Assembly: GCA_024684465.1 (NCBI GenBank)
Contig: JAIKWW010000050.1
Span: forward strand, 1 to 33,932
Source: Clostridia bacterium
Lineage (GTDB): Bacteria > Bacillota > Clostridia > Peptostreptococcales > Anaerovoracaceae
DNA: 33,932 nucleotides
Direction of reading: 5' to 3'
Shown: positions 1 to 7,040 of the stretch, piece by piece
Position numbering within the stretch: the stretch's first letter is position 1
Layout: every line of letters begins with the position of its first letter
Translations under genes and position numbers: made by a program
Notes under the pieces: generated by a model
What the model was told of the DNA's origin: nothing
Databases searched by the model: none
What the model saw: only the letters and a program-made list of their open reading frames with translations

Positions 1-2
1 AA

Positions 3-305
3 GACATCAAAGAGGACATCACCGACATCTGCACAGGGGACAATTACTATGATCATGAGTATTATGACGCAGACGGGATCCGCCATGTAATAGTGATCGG
101 ATGCACTGACGGAGAACCCGAAAACGCAGAGTATATCTTTAATGATAACGGTTATGTATTCTGCCTGGCTCCCTGCATCGAAAACAGTGCACCGGAAGAT
201 GAGCTGCATTTGTACCTTGTCAGCTCACCTCTTAATCGCGATATCCGATATGAGGAAGGCAAACCGGCCTGGCTGGCCAATGCGGAAGAGGCACTGGGTC
301 TGTAA
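3..305 (+). CDS. 3' end of an unknown acidic protein (partial)
   Basis: The reading frame is open from the left edge to a TAA at 303-305 and gives about 100 residues of C-terminal sequence. It is rich in Asp, Glu, Tyr and Asn and ends in AEEALGL. A GTG at 93 could start a 70-residue protein, but the frame runs upstream without a stop and the same acidic composition continues, so this is more likely the tail of a longer gene cut by the window. No family is recognised. It has no membrane segment and looks cytoplasmic. It is the only clear plus-strand gene here and converges on the FAD reductase gene, sharing a terminator hairpin with it. Confidence 0.6.
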   Translation, partial: DIKEDITDICTGDNYYDHEYYDADGIRHVIVIGCTDGEPENAEYIFNDNGYVFCLAPCIENSAPEDELHLYLVSSPLNRDIRYEEGKPAWLANAEEALGL

Positions 306-315
306 TGATCCAACG

Positions 316-344
316 AAAGCCCCGGTCTCTCAGACCGGGGCTTT
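316..344. terminator. Bidirectional terminator between convergent genes
   Basis: A perfect 13-bp stem (316-328 with 332-344) has a 3-nt loop, an A-run on one side and a T-run on the other. It starts 11 nt after the plus-strand stop at 305 and lies 1 nt beyond the minus-strand stop at 346. It can end transcription from both sides. Confidence 0.9.
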
Positions 345-345
345 C

Positions 346-2010
346 TTATCTGCCATAGCTGCGGGGACTGACCTTATCCCCCAAAACTCCCATCGCGTGT
401 TTCGCTGCGATCATACCAAAAGTATAGCAGCGCCCCAGCGACAATCCCGTCTGGTGGAAAGGATAATCCGCTCCGCCATAGAAGGGGCCGCCAAGGTTTC
501 CCGCGCAATACAGTCCCGGGATGATCTCTCCGTTTTCATCCAGGGCCTGTGCATTCTCATTGATAACCACACCGGAGACCTCTGCGGATACACGGATATG
601 TTTTCTGGCTCCCCAGAACGGCGCCTTTTCGATCTTATGCAGGTACTTCGCCGGTTTTCCGAAATCGCTGTCGCAGCCCTTCTCACACATTTCATTATAC
701 CGGTCGATGGATGCTTTCATCTTCGCATAGGGAAGATCCAGTTCCTTCGCCAGTTCTTCCAGCGTATCACAACGGTGCAGGTCGATCAGGTTTTTGAATA
801 CCCCCTTGGGATCCTCCACCGCTCCGGGAATAAACTTCTCCATCACTGCCGGAGGTACCTTGCCGCTTACAAATTCATCCGCCGGCCACTCCATATAAGA
901 ATCATCGTAGATCGCGCAATACCAGCCCTTGGATCCGCTTTCCTTATGATCCTCATCGGCCATACTGCCCTTATAGGACGGCTGGAATTTCAGGATATTC
1001 CCCATATACACAAAACCGGTGTATTCATTGGTAAAACGCTCCCCCTCCATATTCAGGAACAGGAAGGGTTCCTCCCACATCAAGGCGGAATCAAAATCAT
1101 GCATCATCTTGGTATGCCCGAGATTCTCCATTTTTGCCCCGGCGCTGATGGCAAGGATATGTCCGTCTCCGGTCTTTCCGAACTGCTTCTTGTCAAACTC
1201 CGCGATATCCGGGCACCAGCGCTTTACCATCTCTTTATTGTTGGTATAATCACCGGTTGCCAGGATCACGGCTTTGGATGCGTTGAACTGCACATAAGTC
1301 CCGTCAGCCCTCTTTCCGATCACACCGGCCACCCGCCTGCCATCCATTACAAGTTTTACTCCCGGTGTCTGATAGAACACATCAAGATCCGGACAGCTCT
1401 CCTTTATACGATCCACCACTTTACGCAGCGCATTGCCCACATTGAGAGGCTTCGGCCCGACCCAGGGTGCCCAGAAATAGCAATGGTCATCTCCGTATTC
1501 ATAACTGTTTTCCCGGTCCCTCCAGGTTCCGGTAAAGTCTCCGCTGGTGCTGATAAATGCACACAACTTATCCCCGTCATTTAAGAGCTTTGCGCTCTCG
1601 GTATTACTGTCTACTTTACTGCCGTCCCCGTATTCCGTCTCTTTTGTCATTCCCGCGCGGTTAAAAAGCCAGATCATCGCTTCCTCGGAATGCTCCGCGT
1701 AAGCCCGCAGCTGCTTTACGTCCGCGCGCCAGTCGCACAGTCCGTTGGTATGGTGTATCCATTTTTCGATCCCGGCCTGCGTCGATCTCGACTTGATGAT
1801 CGCCGAACCGCAGTTGCCCTGGGATACGACATTGATCTCCTTTTGTAAAAGCGCCGTCTTCGCTCCCAGTTCCGCTGCCCAGCCTGCTGCCGGTACACCT
1901 GCCGCACCTGCGCCGACTACCACGATATCGTAATCCTTTGTTTCCGCAATACTGATCTCACCGGTCACACATACCGATCCGGCGATCTCCTCCCTGCTGA
2001 TCTCCATCAT
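346..2010 (-). CDS. FAD-dependent oxidoreductase, fumarate reductase flavoprotein-like (FAD_binding_2)
   Basis: A 554-residue soluble flavoprotein. A dinucleotide-binding motif GAGAAG sits at about residues 33-38 after a short N-terminal extension, an ATGDYTNN segment lies mid-protein, and the C-terminus carries the family's second FAD contact (GLYCAGNLGG, then the GLSLGRC region). This is the flavoprotein fold of fumarate reductase, urocanate reductase and 3-ketosteroid dehydrogenase, enzymes that usually reduce or dehydrogenate an activated C=C bond; the substrate cannot be read here. No Tat signal, no FMN-binding domain and no heme motifs are seen, so it should act in the cytoplasm with a separate electron donor. 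The start has a GAGAGG site about 7 nt upstream. It lies 40 nt after the small gene upstream, probably in the kptA transcript. Confidence 0.85.
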   Translation of the reverse strand: MMEISREEIAGSVCVTGEISIAETKDYDIVVVGAGAAGVPAAGWAAELGAKTALLQKEINVVSQGNCGSAIIKSRSTQAGIEKWIHHTNGLCDWRADVKQLRAYAEHSEEAMIWLFNRAGMTKETEYGDGSKVDSNTESAKLLNDGDKLCAFISTSGDFTGTWRDRENSYEYGDDHCYFWAPWVGPKPLNVGNALRKVVDRIKESCPDLDVFYQTPGVKLVMDGRRVAGVIGKRADGTYVQFNASKAVILATGDYTNNKEMVKRWCPDIAEFDKKQFGKTGDGHILAISAGAKMENLGHTKMMHDFDSALMWEEPFLFLNMEGERFTNEYTGFVYMGNILKFQPSYKGSMADEDHKESGSKGWYCAIYDDSYMEWPADEFVSGKVPPAVMEKFIPGAVEDPKGVFKNLIDLHRCDTLEELAKELDLPYAKMKASIDRYNEMCEKGCDSDFGKPAKYLHKIEKAPFWGARKHIRVSAEVSGVVINENAQALDENGEIIPGLYCAGNLGGPFYGGADYPFHQTGLSLGRCYTFGMIAAKHAMGVLGDKVSPRSYGR

Positions 2011-2050
2011 TCCATCCTCTCTTCCTTTGTTAGTAAATGATCCGCCAACG

Positions 2051-2230
2051 CTACGAACAATTCACACTGATTCCTTCATCTTCCCCGTCTTCCTCCGGCC
2101 TGTTCTTCACTTCATTACAGATCTTTTCGATCTCTTCCCTCGGAAAAGCCGGGAAACAGGCATAAAGCCCGTCCAGGTCCATACCTGTGATGCACATATT
2201 TTCCACCGCCCTGCGGTCCTGCTCGTTCAT
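2051..2230 (-). CDS. Small protein of unknown function (59 aa)
   Basis: The frame opens at 2287, but an ATG at 2228-2230 has AGGAG five bases upstream, so the 59-residue form beginning MNEQDRRAVEN is preferred. The centre (MDLDGLYACFPAFPREEIEKIC) reads like a compact helix-turn-helix-like unit, with a Leu-Tyr-x-x-Phe-Pro turn between two helices, followed by an acidic tail. I recall similar short proteins in Clostridia but know no function. It sits 73 nt after kptA and 40 nt before the FAD reductase gene in the same direction, so it is probably cotranscribed. It could be a small regulator or adaptor; that is inference only. Confidence 0.65.
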   Translation of the reverse strand: MNEQDRRAVENMCITGMDLDGLYACFPAFPREEIEKICNEVKNRPEEDGEDEGISVNCS

Positions 2231-2303
2231 GCCTTCTCCTTCCCCGCTGACCTCTCCCGGATCAGCTCCCCCTATATTGAAAATCAATACTTCTGTGCTT
2301 AGT

Positions 2304-2900
2304 CTAAACCATCTTCTCCATATATTTCACCGGAACCGCCCTGATCAGCCACACGCCGTTGACCGACCGGTAGAATACATATCCGTCCCGGTGCATCTCA
2401 CCGCTCCTGATCCGATACAACACCGGCTTCCCATGCCGCATCCCGACCTTCCTTGCGGTCTCTTCATCCCCGGAAAGATGCACATACAGCCTGGACTTCG
2501 GTATCAGTCCCTCACGGTCAATAGCTTCCTCATATTTCGTCGCCGTACCGTGGTAAAGGATCTCCGGAGGCTCTACCTGCTCCAGCTCCACATCTACCGG
2601 AATGGAATGGCCCTGATTCGCCCGGATCAGAGTCTTATCCTCGTTGAAAGAATATCGCTGCTTCTCATCCTCATCTACGATGCGTTCCAGATCCTCCATC
2701 GTTAAAGGATGCGTTTTGCTCACAGCTGCGATGAGTTCAGAAACATCCGCCCATCCATGCTCATCAAGAGTGATCCCGATGGTTTCCGGCTTGTGACGAA
2801 GTATCAGAGATATGAATTTGCTAAGCCCTGTAATAATCTTTGTCCGCCCATTATCCTTCTTTGAGATCAATTGATCCAGATATTGTAATCTCGGGTACAT
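2304..2900 (-). CDS. kptA: RNA 2'-phosphotransferase (Tpt1/KptA)
   Basis: This enzyme transfers an internal RNA 2'-phosphate to NAD+, giving 2'-OH RNA, nicotinamide and ADP-ribose 1'',2''-cyclic phosphate. The family marks are all present: the N-terminal winged-helix part with SLILRHKPE, then RANQGHS, LYHGT, YVHLSGDEETA and RHGKPVLYRI, including the conserved Arg and His residues used in catalysis. The frame can be extended to an ATG at 2945, but a promoter places the transcript start near 2943. The ATG at 2900 has GAGG 7 nt upstream and gives 198 residues, close to the family size, so that start is chosen. In bacteria, which lack the eukaryotic tRNA splicing route that needs Tpt1, its natural RNA target is not settled. 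Confidence 0.9.
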   Translation of the reverse strand: MYPRLQYLDQLISKKDNGRTKIITGLSKFISLILRHKPETIGITLDEHGWADVSELIAAVSKTHPLTMEDLERIVDEDEKQRYSFNEDKTLIRANQGHSIPVDVELEQVEPPEILYHGTATKYEEAIDREGLIPKSRLYVHLSGDEETARKVGMRHGKPVLYRIRSGEMHRDGYVFYRSVNGVWLIRAVPVKYMEKMV

Positions 2901-2922
2901 CCGATCGCCTCGTGGTATTTTT

Positions 2923-3009
2923 GCGGTTATCCGCATTTTTCTCATCTATAATATAGCATACGGCCTTCCTCACGCCAACACGACGCATTAAATATTTGCG
3001 GCTATCCGC
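2923..3009 (-). promoter_or_regulatory. Pair of inverted repeats flanking the kptA promoter
   Basis: Two near-identical 12-bp dyads of the form GCGG-NTAT-CCGC lie at 2923-2934 and 2998-3009, each in an A/T-run context, with centres 75 bp apart. One is just downstream of the predicted transcript start and the other upstream of the -35 box. The placement and similarity suggest a two-site operator that could loop the promoter. Confidence 0.5.
2950..2978 (-). promoter_or_regulatory. Promoter of kptA
   Basis: On the minus strand a -35 TTGGCG (2973-2978) and a -10 TATATT (2950-2955) are separated by 17 nt. Transcription should start near 2943, which supports the shorter kptA reading frame. Confidence 0.6.
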
Positions 3010-3056
3010 TTTTTTTCCTCGTTACGGTCGGCAATTATTTTATATCCCGGGAACAC

Positions 3057-3082
3057 AAAATGGCCGCGCATGGCGGCCTTTT
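3057..3082 (-). terminator. Terminator of the TetR/DUF998 unit
   Basis: A GGCCGC/GCGGCC stem (3062-3067 with 3073-3078) with a 5-nt loop is flanked by A and T runs, 20 nt after the DUF998 stop codon. Confidence 0.65.
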
Positions 3083-3101
3083 GCAATCAGAAAAAGCACG
3101 T

Positions 3102-3773
3102 TTACCTTTTCAGAAAGCCGTCTCCGATGGATAATTTATTTCTTTTCCTGAATCCCTTTAACAAATACACTCCCAGCACCGCATTAAATCCCACAGCAGC
3201 GAAAACGCTGAATCTTTCAATGATCCCAAAGTGATCCGCTGATACCGCACTCTTACCGATCGCACCGACAAACATCATTGCAAGTGCGATCGCCGCCCAG
3301 ATCCCGATCCCCTTCATGCCGTTCTTCTTGAAGCCCGCTACGATCAGTATGGTAAGCGATGCGATGGAAAGCAGCACGACAGCTATCGTAACAGCAATAT
3401 GCATTTTCTCCTGGAAGGCAGCTATCTCTTTTCCGCTGTCCGCAAGCGGAAACATCCTGTATCCTATCGCCGAGATCCAGTTCATTATGGCGAACAGATA
3501 AATGCCCAGCCGAAACAGTTTTGTGCCGGTCTTTTTATCCGATACGAAGATGGATACACACATCATGCATACCGGGCTGCATACATTATATGCCGCCGAT
3601 AACTGGTTCCACAAAAGCCTGGAGGGAGCCGCCTCAGCCGACAGATCGCTTACTGCCTGTGCCATCCAGTCGTATCCCGGGAATGCTAAAGGCGCAAAAA
3701 CAACTGCCACCGTATAGCTTATCAATGATACGATACCGGTCAGACCGGTCCAATTGATCAGTTTTCTTTCCAT
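3102..3773 (-). CDS. DUF998 family membrane protein
   Basis: A 223-residue integral membrane protein with about six hydrophobic helices. The first is followed by the DUF998 hallmark PGYDWMAQAVSDLSAEAAP. The C-terminus is short, basic and cytoplasmic. The family is widespread but its biochemical role is unknown. Its ATG overlaps the TAA of the upstream TetR gene by one base, so the two are translationally coupled and the membrane protein is the likely target of that regulator. Length agrees with the family. A transport or stress-sensing role is possible, but the sequence does not show it. Confidence 0.8.
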   Translation of the reverse strand: MERKLINWTGLTGIVSLISYTVAVVFAPLAFPGYDWMAQAVSDLSAEAAPSRLLWNQLSAAYNVCSPVCMMCVSIFVSDKKTGTKLFRLGIYLFAIMNWISAIGYRMFPLADSGKEIAAFQEKMHIAVTIAVVLLSIASLTILIVAGFKKNGMKGIGIWAAIALAMMFVGAIGKSAVSADHFGIIERFSVFAAVGFNAVLGVYLLKGFRKRNKLSIGDGFLKR

Positions 3774-4384
3774 TATCGTACCTCCATCTGCTCACAGAAC
3801 CACTGTATGTATTCTTTTATTTCCTTTGGCATTTTGGCTGTCACAGGCGGGACATTCCGTCCTGCCGTGATCATATCCATTTGTCTGTCAACGAGAGAAT
3901 GGATCGTCATAGCATAGGACAGCGCTGCCGTATCTACATTCTCATTCTTCATCTTTCCGTGTACTACCAGCGCATAGAAGAGGTTCTTCGTCTGCAGGAT
4001 CATCCGTTCCGTCTCATCCAGCATGATCTGCGCCGCAACGGGCGATAAGCTTCGTTCTGAATAAAGGACTTTAAAGAACTTCATCATGTTCTCATCCGAA
4101 AGAAAACCAAAGTATACAGATATGCTATGCGACAATATCTGCGCAAGGCTTTTGTCTTCAGGAAATGCATCAGCTCCGGATGCAGTTCCGGCACCCGTTT
4201 TTGCCTTTTCTCTGAGAAAAGTATACATACTGTTTACAAGCTCTTCTTTGGACTTGAAATGGTTGTACAGCGACGGCTTTCTGATCCCGACTTTGTCTGC
4301 TATCTGCGATAAAGATACGGATTTCAGCCCATATTCGGCTGCAAGCTCTAAGGCAGCATAGATTATTTCTTCTTTTCTGTTCAT
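3773..4384 (-). CDS. TetR/AcrR family transcriptional regulator
   Basis: A 203-residue one-component repressor. The N-terminal helix-turn-helix (about residues 5-50) carries the usual pattern: AALELAAEYGLKSVSLSQIA, then KVGIRKPSLYNHFKSKEEL. The C-terminal ligand domain is helical and typical in length, and its ligand cannot be predicted. The start has GAGG about 8 nt upstream. A near-consensus promoter and a perfect dyad over its -10 box lie directly upstream, so it probably represses itself and the coupled DUF998 gene. Confidence 0.9.
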   Translation of the reverse strand: MNRKEEIIYAALELAAEYGLKSVSLSQIADKVGIRKPSLYNHFKSKEELVNSMYTFLREKAKTGAGTASGADAFPEDKSLAQILSHSISVYFGFLSDENMMKFFKVLYSERSLSPVAAQIMLDETERMILQTKNLFYALVVHGKMKNENVDTAALSYAMTIHSLVDRQMDMITAGRNVPPVTAKMPKEIKEYIQWFCEQMEVR

Positions 4385-4405
4385 TATTTCGCCTCGCTTT
4401 CGTAT

Positions 4406-4423
4406 GGTAGTTATTATACTACC
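4406..4423. promoter_or_regulatory. Probable TetR operator
   Basis: A perfect dyad GGTAG-N8-CTACC covers the whole -10 box of the TetR promoter. Size and placement fit a dimeric repressor that excludes RNA polymerase. Confidence 0.65.
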
Positions 4424-4440
4424 GTTCGTTAGTTTGTCAA
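4413..4440 (-). promoter_or_regulatory. Promoter of the TetR/DUF998 unit
   Basis: A consensus -35 TTGACA (4435-4440) and consensus -10 TATAAT (4413-4418) are 16 nt apart on the minus strand, just before the TetR start codon. Confidence 0.8.
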
Positions 4441-4455
4441 CAGGATCTTTGCATG

Positions 4456-4496
4456 AAAAAACGGCGGCTGCAAGATCTCTCTCATAACCGCCGTTT
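4456..4496 (-). terminator. Terminator of the rlmD-chrA unit
   Basis: A 9-bp stem AAACGGCGG/CCGCCGTTT (4459-4467 with 4488-4496) has a 20-nt loop and ends in six T residues on the minus strand. The stretch 4497-4602 between it and the chrA stop shows no gene. Confidence 0.75.
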
Positions 4497-4602
4497 CAGG
4501 GTTCAATATTCAATTATCCTCATACAAAGCTCAGTTTTCCTTTCGCACGCTTCAGGATAATGCATCCGCTTATGATAGCGTACAAAAGGTATAAGATATT
4601 TA

Positions 4603-5163
4603 TCATATTCCATAAACGCTTAATCCAACCAGAGCTGCTATACATATAAGCCCAATGGGTGACAGTCCTTTTTTGATGACTTTTCGGGAGCCAAAATAAA
4701 TCAACGCCAGGAAGCAGGTAATGAGAACTGCTGTAAAATCAACGCTGCTTTTCGTCATTACATAGCAATTGCCGATGATCATATATACTCCTGTTGCCAG
4801 GATCACGCCGATCACACAAGGCTTAAGACCGCGCAGTGCCGCCTGCAGGTATGGGTTCTTAACAAGGCTCTTCGAAAACGCCATGACAAAAAGAATAAAT
4901 AAAAAAGCAGGAAGCATTACCACAGTCGTGGCGATCAGCGCCCCGGCCAGACCTCCCTTATTGCTGCCTACATAAGTGGCAAGATTTACCATGATAGGCC
5001 CAGGTGTACTCTCACTGACCGCTATCATGTACGACAGCATCTCATCATCCAGCCAGCCGTGTGCCAGCACCACATCCCTGATAAGCGGTATCGCCGCATA
5101 CGCTCCGCCAAATGAAAACAGTCCGACTTCCAGGAAGCCTATCAAAAGGTCTAAGAATATCAT
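4603..5163 (-). CDS. chrA: Chromate transporter, short-chain half (second of pair)
   Basis: A 186-residue single-domain CHR-family protein with about six membrane helices. The N-terminal signature is clear: LFSFGGAYAAIPLIR, then VSESTPGPIMVNLATYVG. Full-size ChrA has two such domains in one chain; short-chain CHR proteins come as two genes that act together, as here. The start codon overlaps the stop of the partner gene by 4 nt. ChrA proteins are known for chromate efflux coupled to the membrane potential, but many homologues in anaerobes have no proven substrate, so chromate is a family label rather than a demonstrated ligand. Confidence 0.85.
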   Translation of the reverse strand: MIFLDLLIGFLEVGLFSFGGAYAAIPLIRDVVLAHGWLDDEMLSYMIAVSESTPGPIMVNLATYVGSNKGGLAGALIATTVVMLPAFLFILFVMAFSKSLVKNPYLQAALRGLKPCVIGVILATGVYMIIGNCYVMTKSSVDFTAVLITCFLALIYFGSRKVIKKGLSPIGLICIAALVGLSVYGI

Positions 5164-5732
5164 GCTTTTCCCTCCTTCCTGCGTGCTTTTTCCGCAAGAA
5201 AGAAGGCTACACTGACAAGCGCCGCCGCAAGCATCACCACTATCGATGATAAGTGCAGCTTCAGCACGTTGATAAGCATTATCAGAGCAAAAGAAGCCAA
5301 AAGAATACCTGTCTGTAACGCTTTCTTCTGCATCTTTCTGATCATCCTGATCGCCGCATCAAGGATCAATATGCCGACCGCTATCTTGATCCCCTTAAAT
5401 GCGTTCGCTATCCACGTGATCTCCAGGAATCCTTCCAAAAACACGGATATGACAAAAATAATAACAAACGAAGGGATCGTCACTCCGAGAGTTGCAAGGA
5501 TTGCGCCCGGAAGCTTGGCTTTCTTATAGCCAACGTACGTAGCACAGTTGATCGCTATCGGTCCGGGAGTGGATTCCGCGATCACCGTTATATTCATCAT
5601 TTCGTCATGTGTGATCCAGTTTTTCCGTTCAACGCAGATATTCTCAATGATCGAGAGCATCGCGTACCCTCCTCCGAAGGTAAATAAACCTATCTTTGCA
5701 AAGGTTAAGAACAGTTCAATAAGTATGGGCAT
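5160..5732 (-). CDS. chrA: Chromate transporter, short-chain half (first of pair)
   Basis: A 190-residue CHR-family membrane protein that pairs with the next gene. It has the same layout: LFTFGGGYAMLSIIE near residue 15, the ESTPGPIAINCATYVGYK motif, then four to five hydrophobic helices and a basic C-terminal end. It begins 14 nt after the stop of the flavin reductase gene and its own stop overlaps the second half by 4 nt, so both halves are made from one message in a fixed ratio. The two halves differ enough to suggest an antiparallel heterodimer, as known for other short-chain CHR pairs. Confidence 0.85.
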   Translation of the reverse strand: MPILIELFLTFAKIGLFTFGGGYAMLSIIENICVERKNWITHDEMMNITVIAESTPGPIAINCATYVGYKKAKLPGAILATLGVTIPSFVIIFVISVFLEGFLEITWIANAFKGIKIAVGILILDAAIRMIRKMQKKALQTGILLASFALIMLINVLKLHLSSIVVMLAAALVSVAFFLAEKARRKEGKA

Positions 5733-5746
5733 TTATATTTTCCTTT

Positions 5747-6340
5747 TTATAGTTTTTCCGCAATTTCAAATGCTTTTCTCAGATACTTACCGGCGTTTTC
5801 ATCCCTTTTAGCACCATTACCATATCCTCTGGTCATCTCATCAAAAGCATATACTTCGCAGGTTTTTGCTCTGTTTCTGATCCGGTCACCAACCATAACT
5901 GTCTTCATTGCTTCCAGCTGATCTCTTCTTACCTTATCTTTTAATGACCCACCCATGGTAATCAAAAGTATAACTTTTTCCAGACATTTCATGGTTGGTT
6001 TATCCCCATATGCAAATCCGTAAGTCCATACCCGTTGAAACCATCCCTCTAACATAGCAGGAGACGAAGTCCAAAAATCAGGGTAAATAAAGGCAATCGC
6101 ATCTGCTTCATTTATCTTTTTCTGCTCAAAGAGAACGTCCTCCGCTACCGGACTATCCAGATTATAAAACCCTTCTCTTATATACTCTTTTTCCGACATC
6201 ACGGGATTGAATCCATCTGCATACAGATCAGAAACCTCGTATGAATGCCCTGCGCTCTCCAGTCCTTTGATAAAAGCTTCTTTTACTTCGTATGTGAAAC
6301 TGTTTTTACTTGGATGACAATATATAATCAGTACTTTCAT
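5747..6340 (-). CDS. NAD(P)H-dependent flavin/quinone oxidoreductase (Flavodoxin_2 family)
   Basis: A 197-residue flavodoxin-like enzyme of the NQO1/MdaB/KefF type. It starts with MKVLIIYCHPSKNSFT, whose loop would hold the FMN or FAD phosphate, and has the family block IAFIYPDFWTSSPAMLEGWFQRVWTYGFAYG near residues 95-125, followed by a GGS loop at about 150. Such enzymes pass two electrons from NAD(P)H to quinones, nitro or azo compounds. It lies between a Vat-like acetyltransferase gene (49 nt) and the chrA pair (14 nt). A role in reducing a toxic oxyanion or quinone is suggested by this setting but not shown. Confidence 0.85.
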   Translation of the reverse strand: MKVLIIYCHPSKNSFTYEVKEAFIKGLESAGHSYEVSDLYADGFNPVMSEKEYIREGFYNLDSPVAEDVLFEQKKINEADAIAFIYPDFWTSSPAMLEGWFQRVWTYGFAYGDKPTMKCLEKVILLITMGGSLKDKVRRDQLEAMKTVMVGDRIRNRAKTCEVYAFDEMTRGYGNGAKRDENAGKYLRKAFEIAEKL

Positions 6341-6380
6341 TTTGATTTCATCACCTCTTCTTTTTTATGAATGTGTGACG

Positions 6381-6404
6381 CGCCTGAATTTATTTGTTCA
6401 GGCG
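6381..6404. other. Hairpin over the stop codon of the acetyltransferase gene
   Basis: A perfect 8-bp stem CGCCTGAA/TTCAGGCG (6381-6388 with 6397-6404) encloses the stop codon. No T-run follows on the minus strand, so it is more likely an mRNA-stabilising or attenuating element than a full terminator. Confidence 0.45.
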
Positions 6405-7040
6405 GTTCCTTAATTCCACTCTGACTGTTTCCAGATTACTGCAGGTCAGGATCGGGATAAGCTTATTGATTTCGTCAATACTCTTGTCCCACCATTTAAA
6501 CTTCAGCAGCAGGTCTGTCAGTTCATCATCAAAGCGTTTTCTAAGCACTTTTGCCGGATTGCCAACTACAATAGTATAGGAATCAACATCGTTGCCTACT
6601 ACACTGTTCGCACCGATTATAGCCCCGTCACCGATATGAACCCCTGGAAGTATAACTGCATTCTGTCCAATCCACACGTCATTTCCAATTACGATATCTC
6701 CTTTCAGCGGAAGATCGTCAGTCGCAGGAGGTTCCATATCCCAGCCTTCCAGAGTATAGAATGGGAATGTTGACACAGCATTCATCTGATGATTCGCACC
6801 GTTCATAACGAATTCGACTCCTGCCGCGATCTGGCAGAACTTGCCGATGATCAGCTTATCACCATTCCAGTCATAATGGTGTGTCACATGACTCTCAAAC
6901 TCCGAATCTGCGATATAAGTAAAATCGCCTACAATGATATTCGGATTCTTGATTGTTGGCTTCACATATATCTCTTTGTCATATCCGGCAATCGGATGAA
7001 CTTTATTCGGATCAGGCCTTTTTCTATCATTCATACTCAT
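6390..7040 (-). CDS. Vat/CatB-like xenobiotic O-acetyltransferase (left-handed beta-helix)
   Basis: A 216-residue hexapeptide-repeat acetyltransferase. The order matches streptogramin A acetyltransferases: an N-terminal HPI segment, KLIIGKFCQIAAGVEFVMNGANHQM with the probable catalytic His in NGANH, the loop with PFYTLEGWD, then repeats such as GDIVIGNDVWIGQNAVILPGV and IIGANSVVGNDV, and the C-terminal RFDDELTDLLLKFKWWD. The enzyme would transfer acetyl from acetyl-CoA to a hydroxyl of a small molecule. Its distance from known resistance Vat enzymes cannot be judged by eye, so resistance is not claimed. The start overlaps the rlmD stop by 4 nt (ATGA). Its sequence looks richer in A+T than rlmD, hinting at later acquisition. 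Confidence 0.85.
   Translation of the reverse strand: MSMNDRKRPDPNKVHPIAGYDKEIYVKPTIKNPNIIVGDFTYIADSEFESHVTHHYDWNGDKLIIGKFCQIAAGVEFVMNGANHQMNAVSTFPFYTLEGWDMEPPATDDLPLKGDIVIGNDVWIGQNAVILPGVHIGDGAIIGANSVVGNDVDSYTIVVGNPAKVLRKRFDDELTDLLLKFKWWDKSIDEINKLIPILTCSNLETVRVELRNRLNK

Noticed and set aside
142-1584. Long plus-strand open frame of 480 codons
   Set aside because: It lies antisense to the FAD reductase gene, whose motifs are clear; the product shows no family motif and no ribosome site.
2231-2287. Longer N-terminus for the small protein next to kptA
   Set aside because: The extra 19 codons are Gly/Glu-rich and the good ribosome site is at the internal ATG at 2230.
6390-7040. Confirmed streptogramin resistance gene
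   Set aside because: The family fold and His are present, but close identity to known resistance Vat enzymes cannot be shown by reading, so only a Vat-like acetyltransferase is called.
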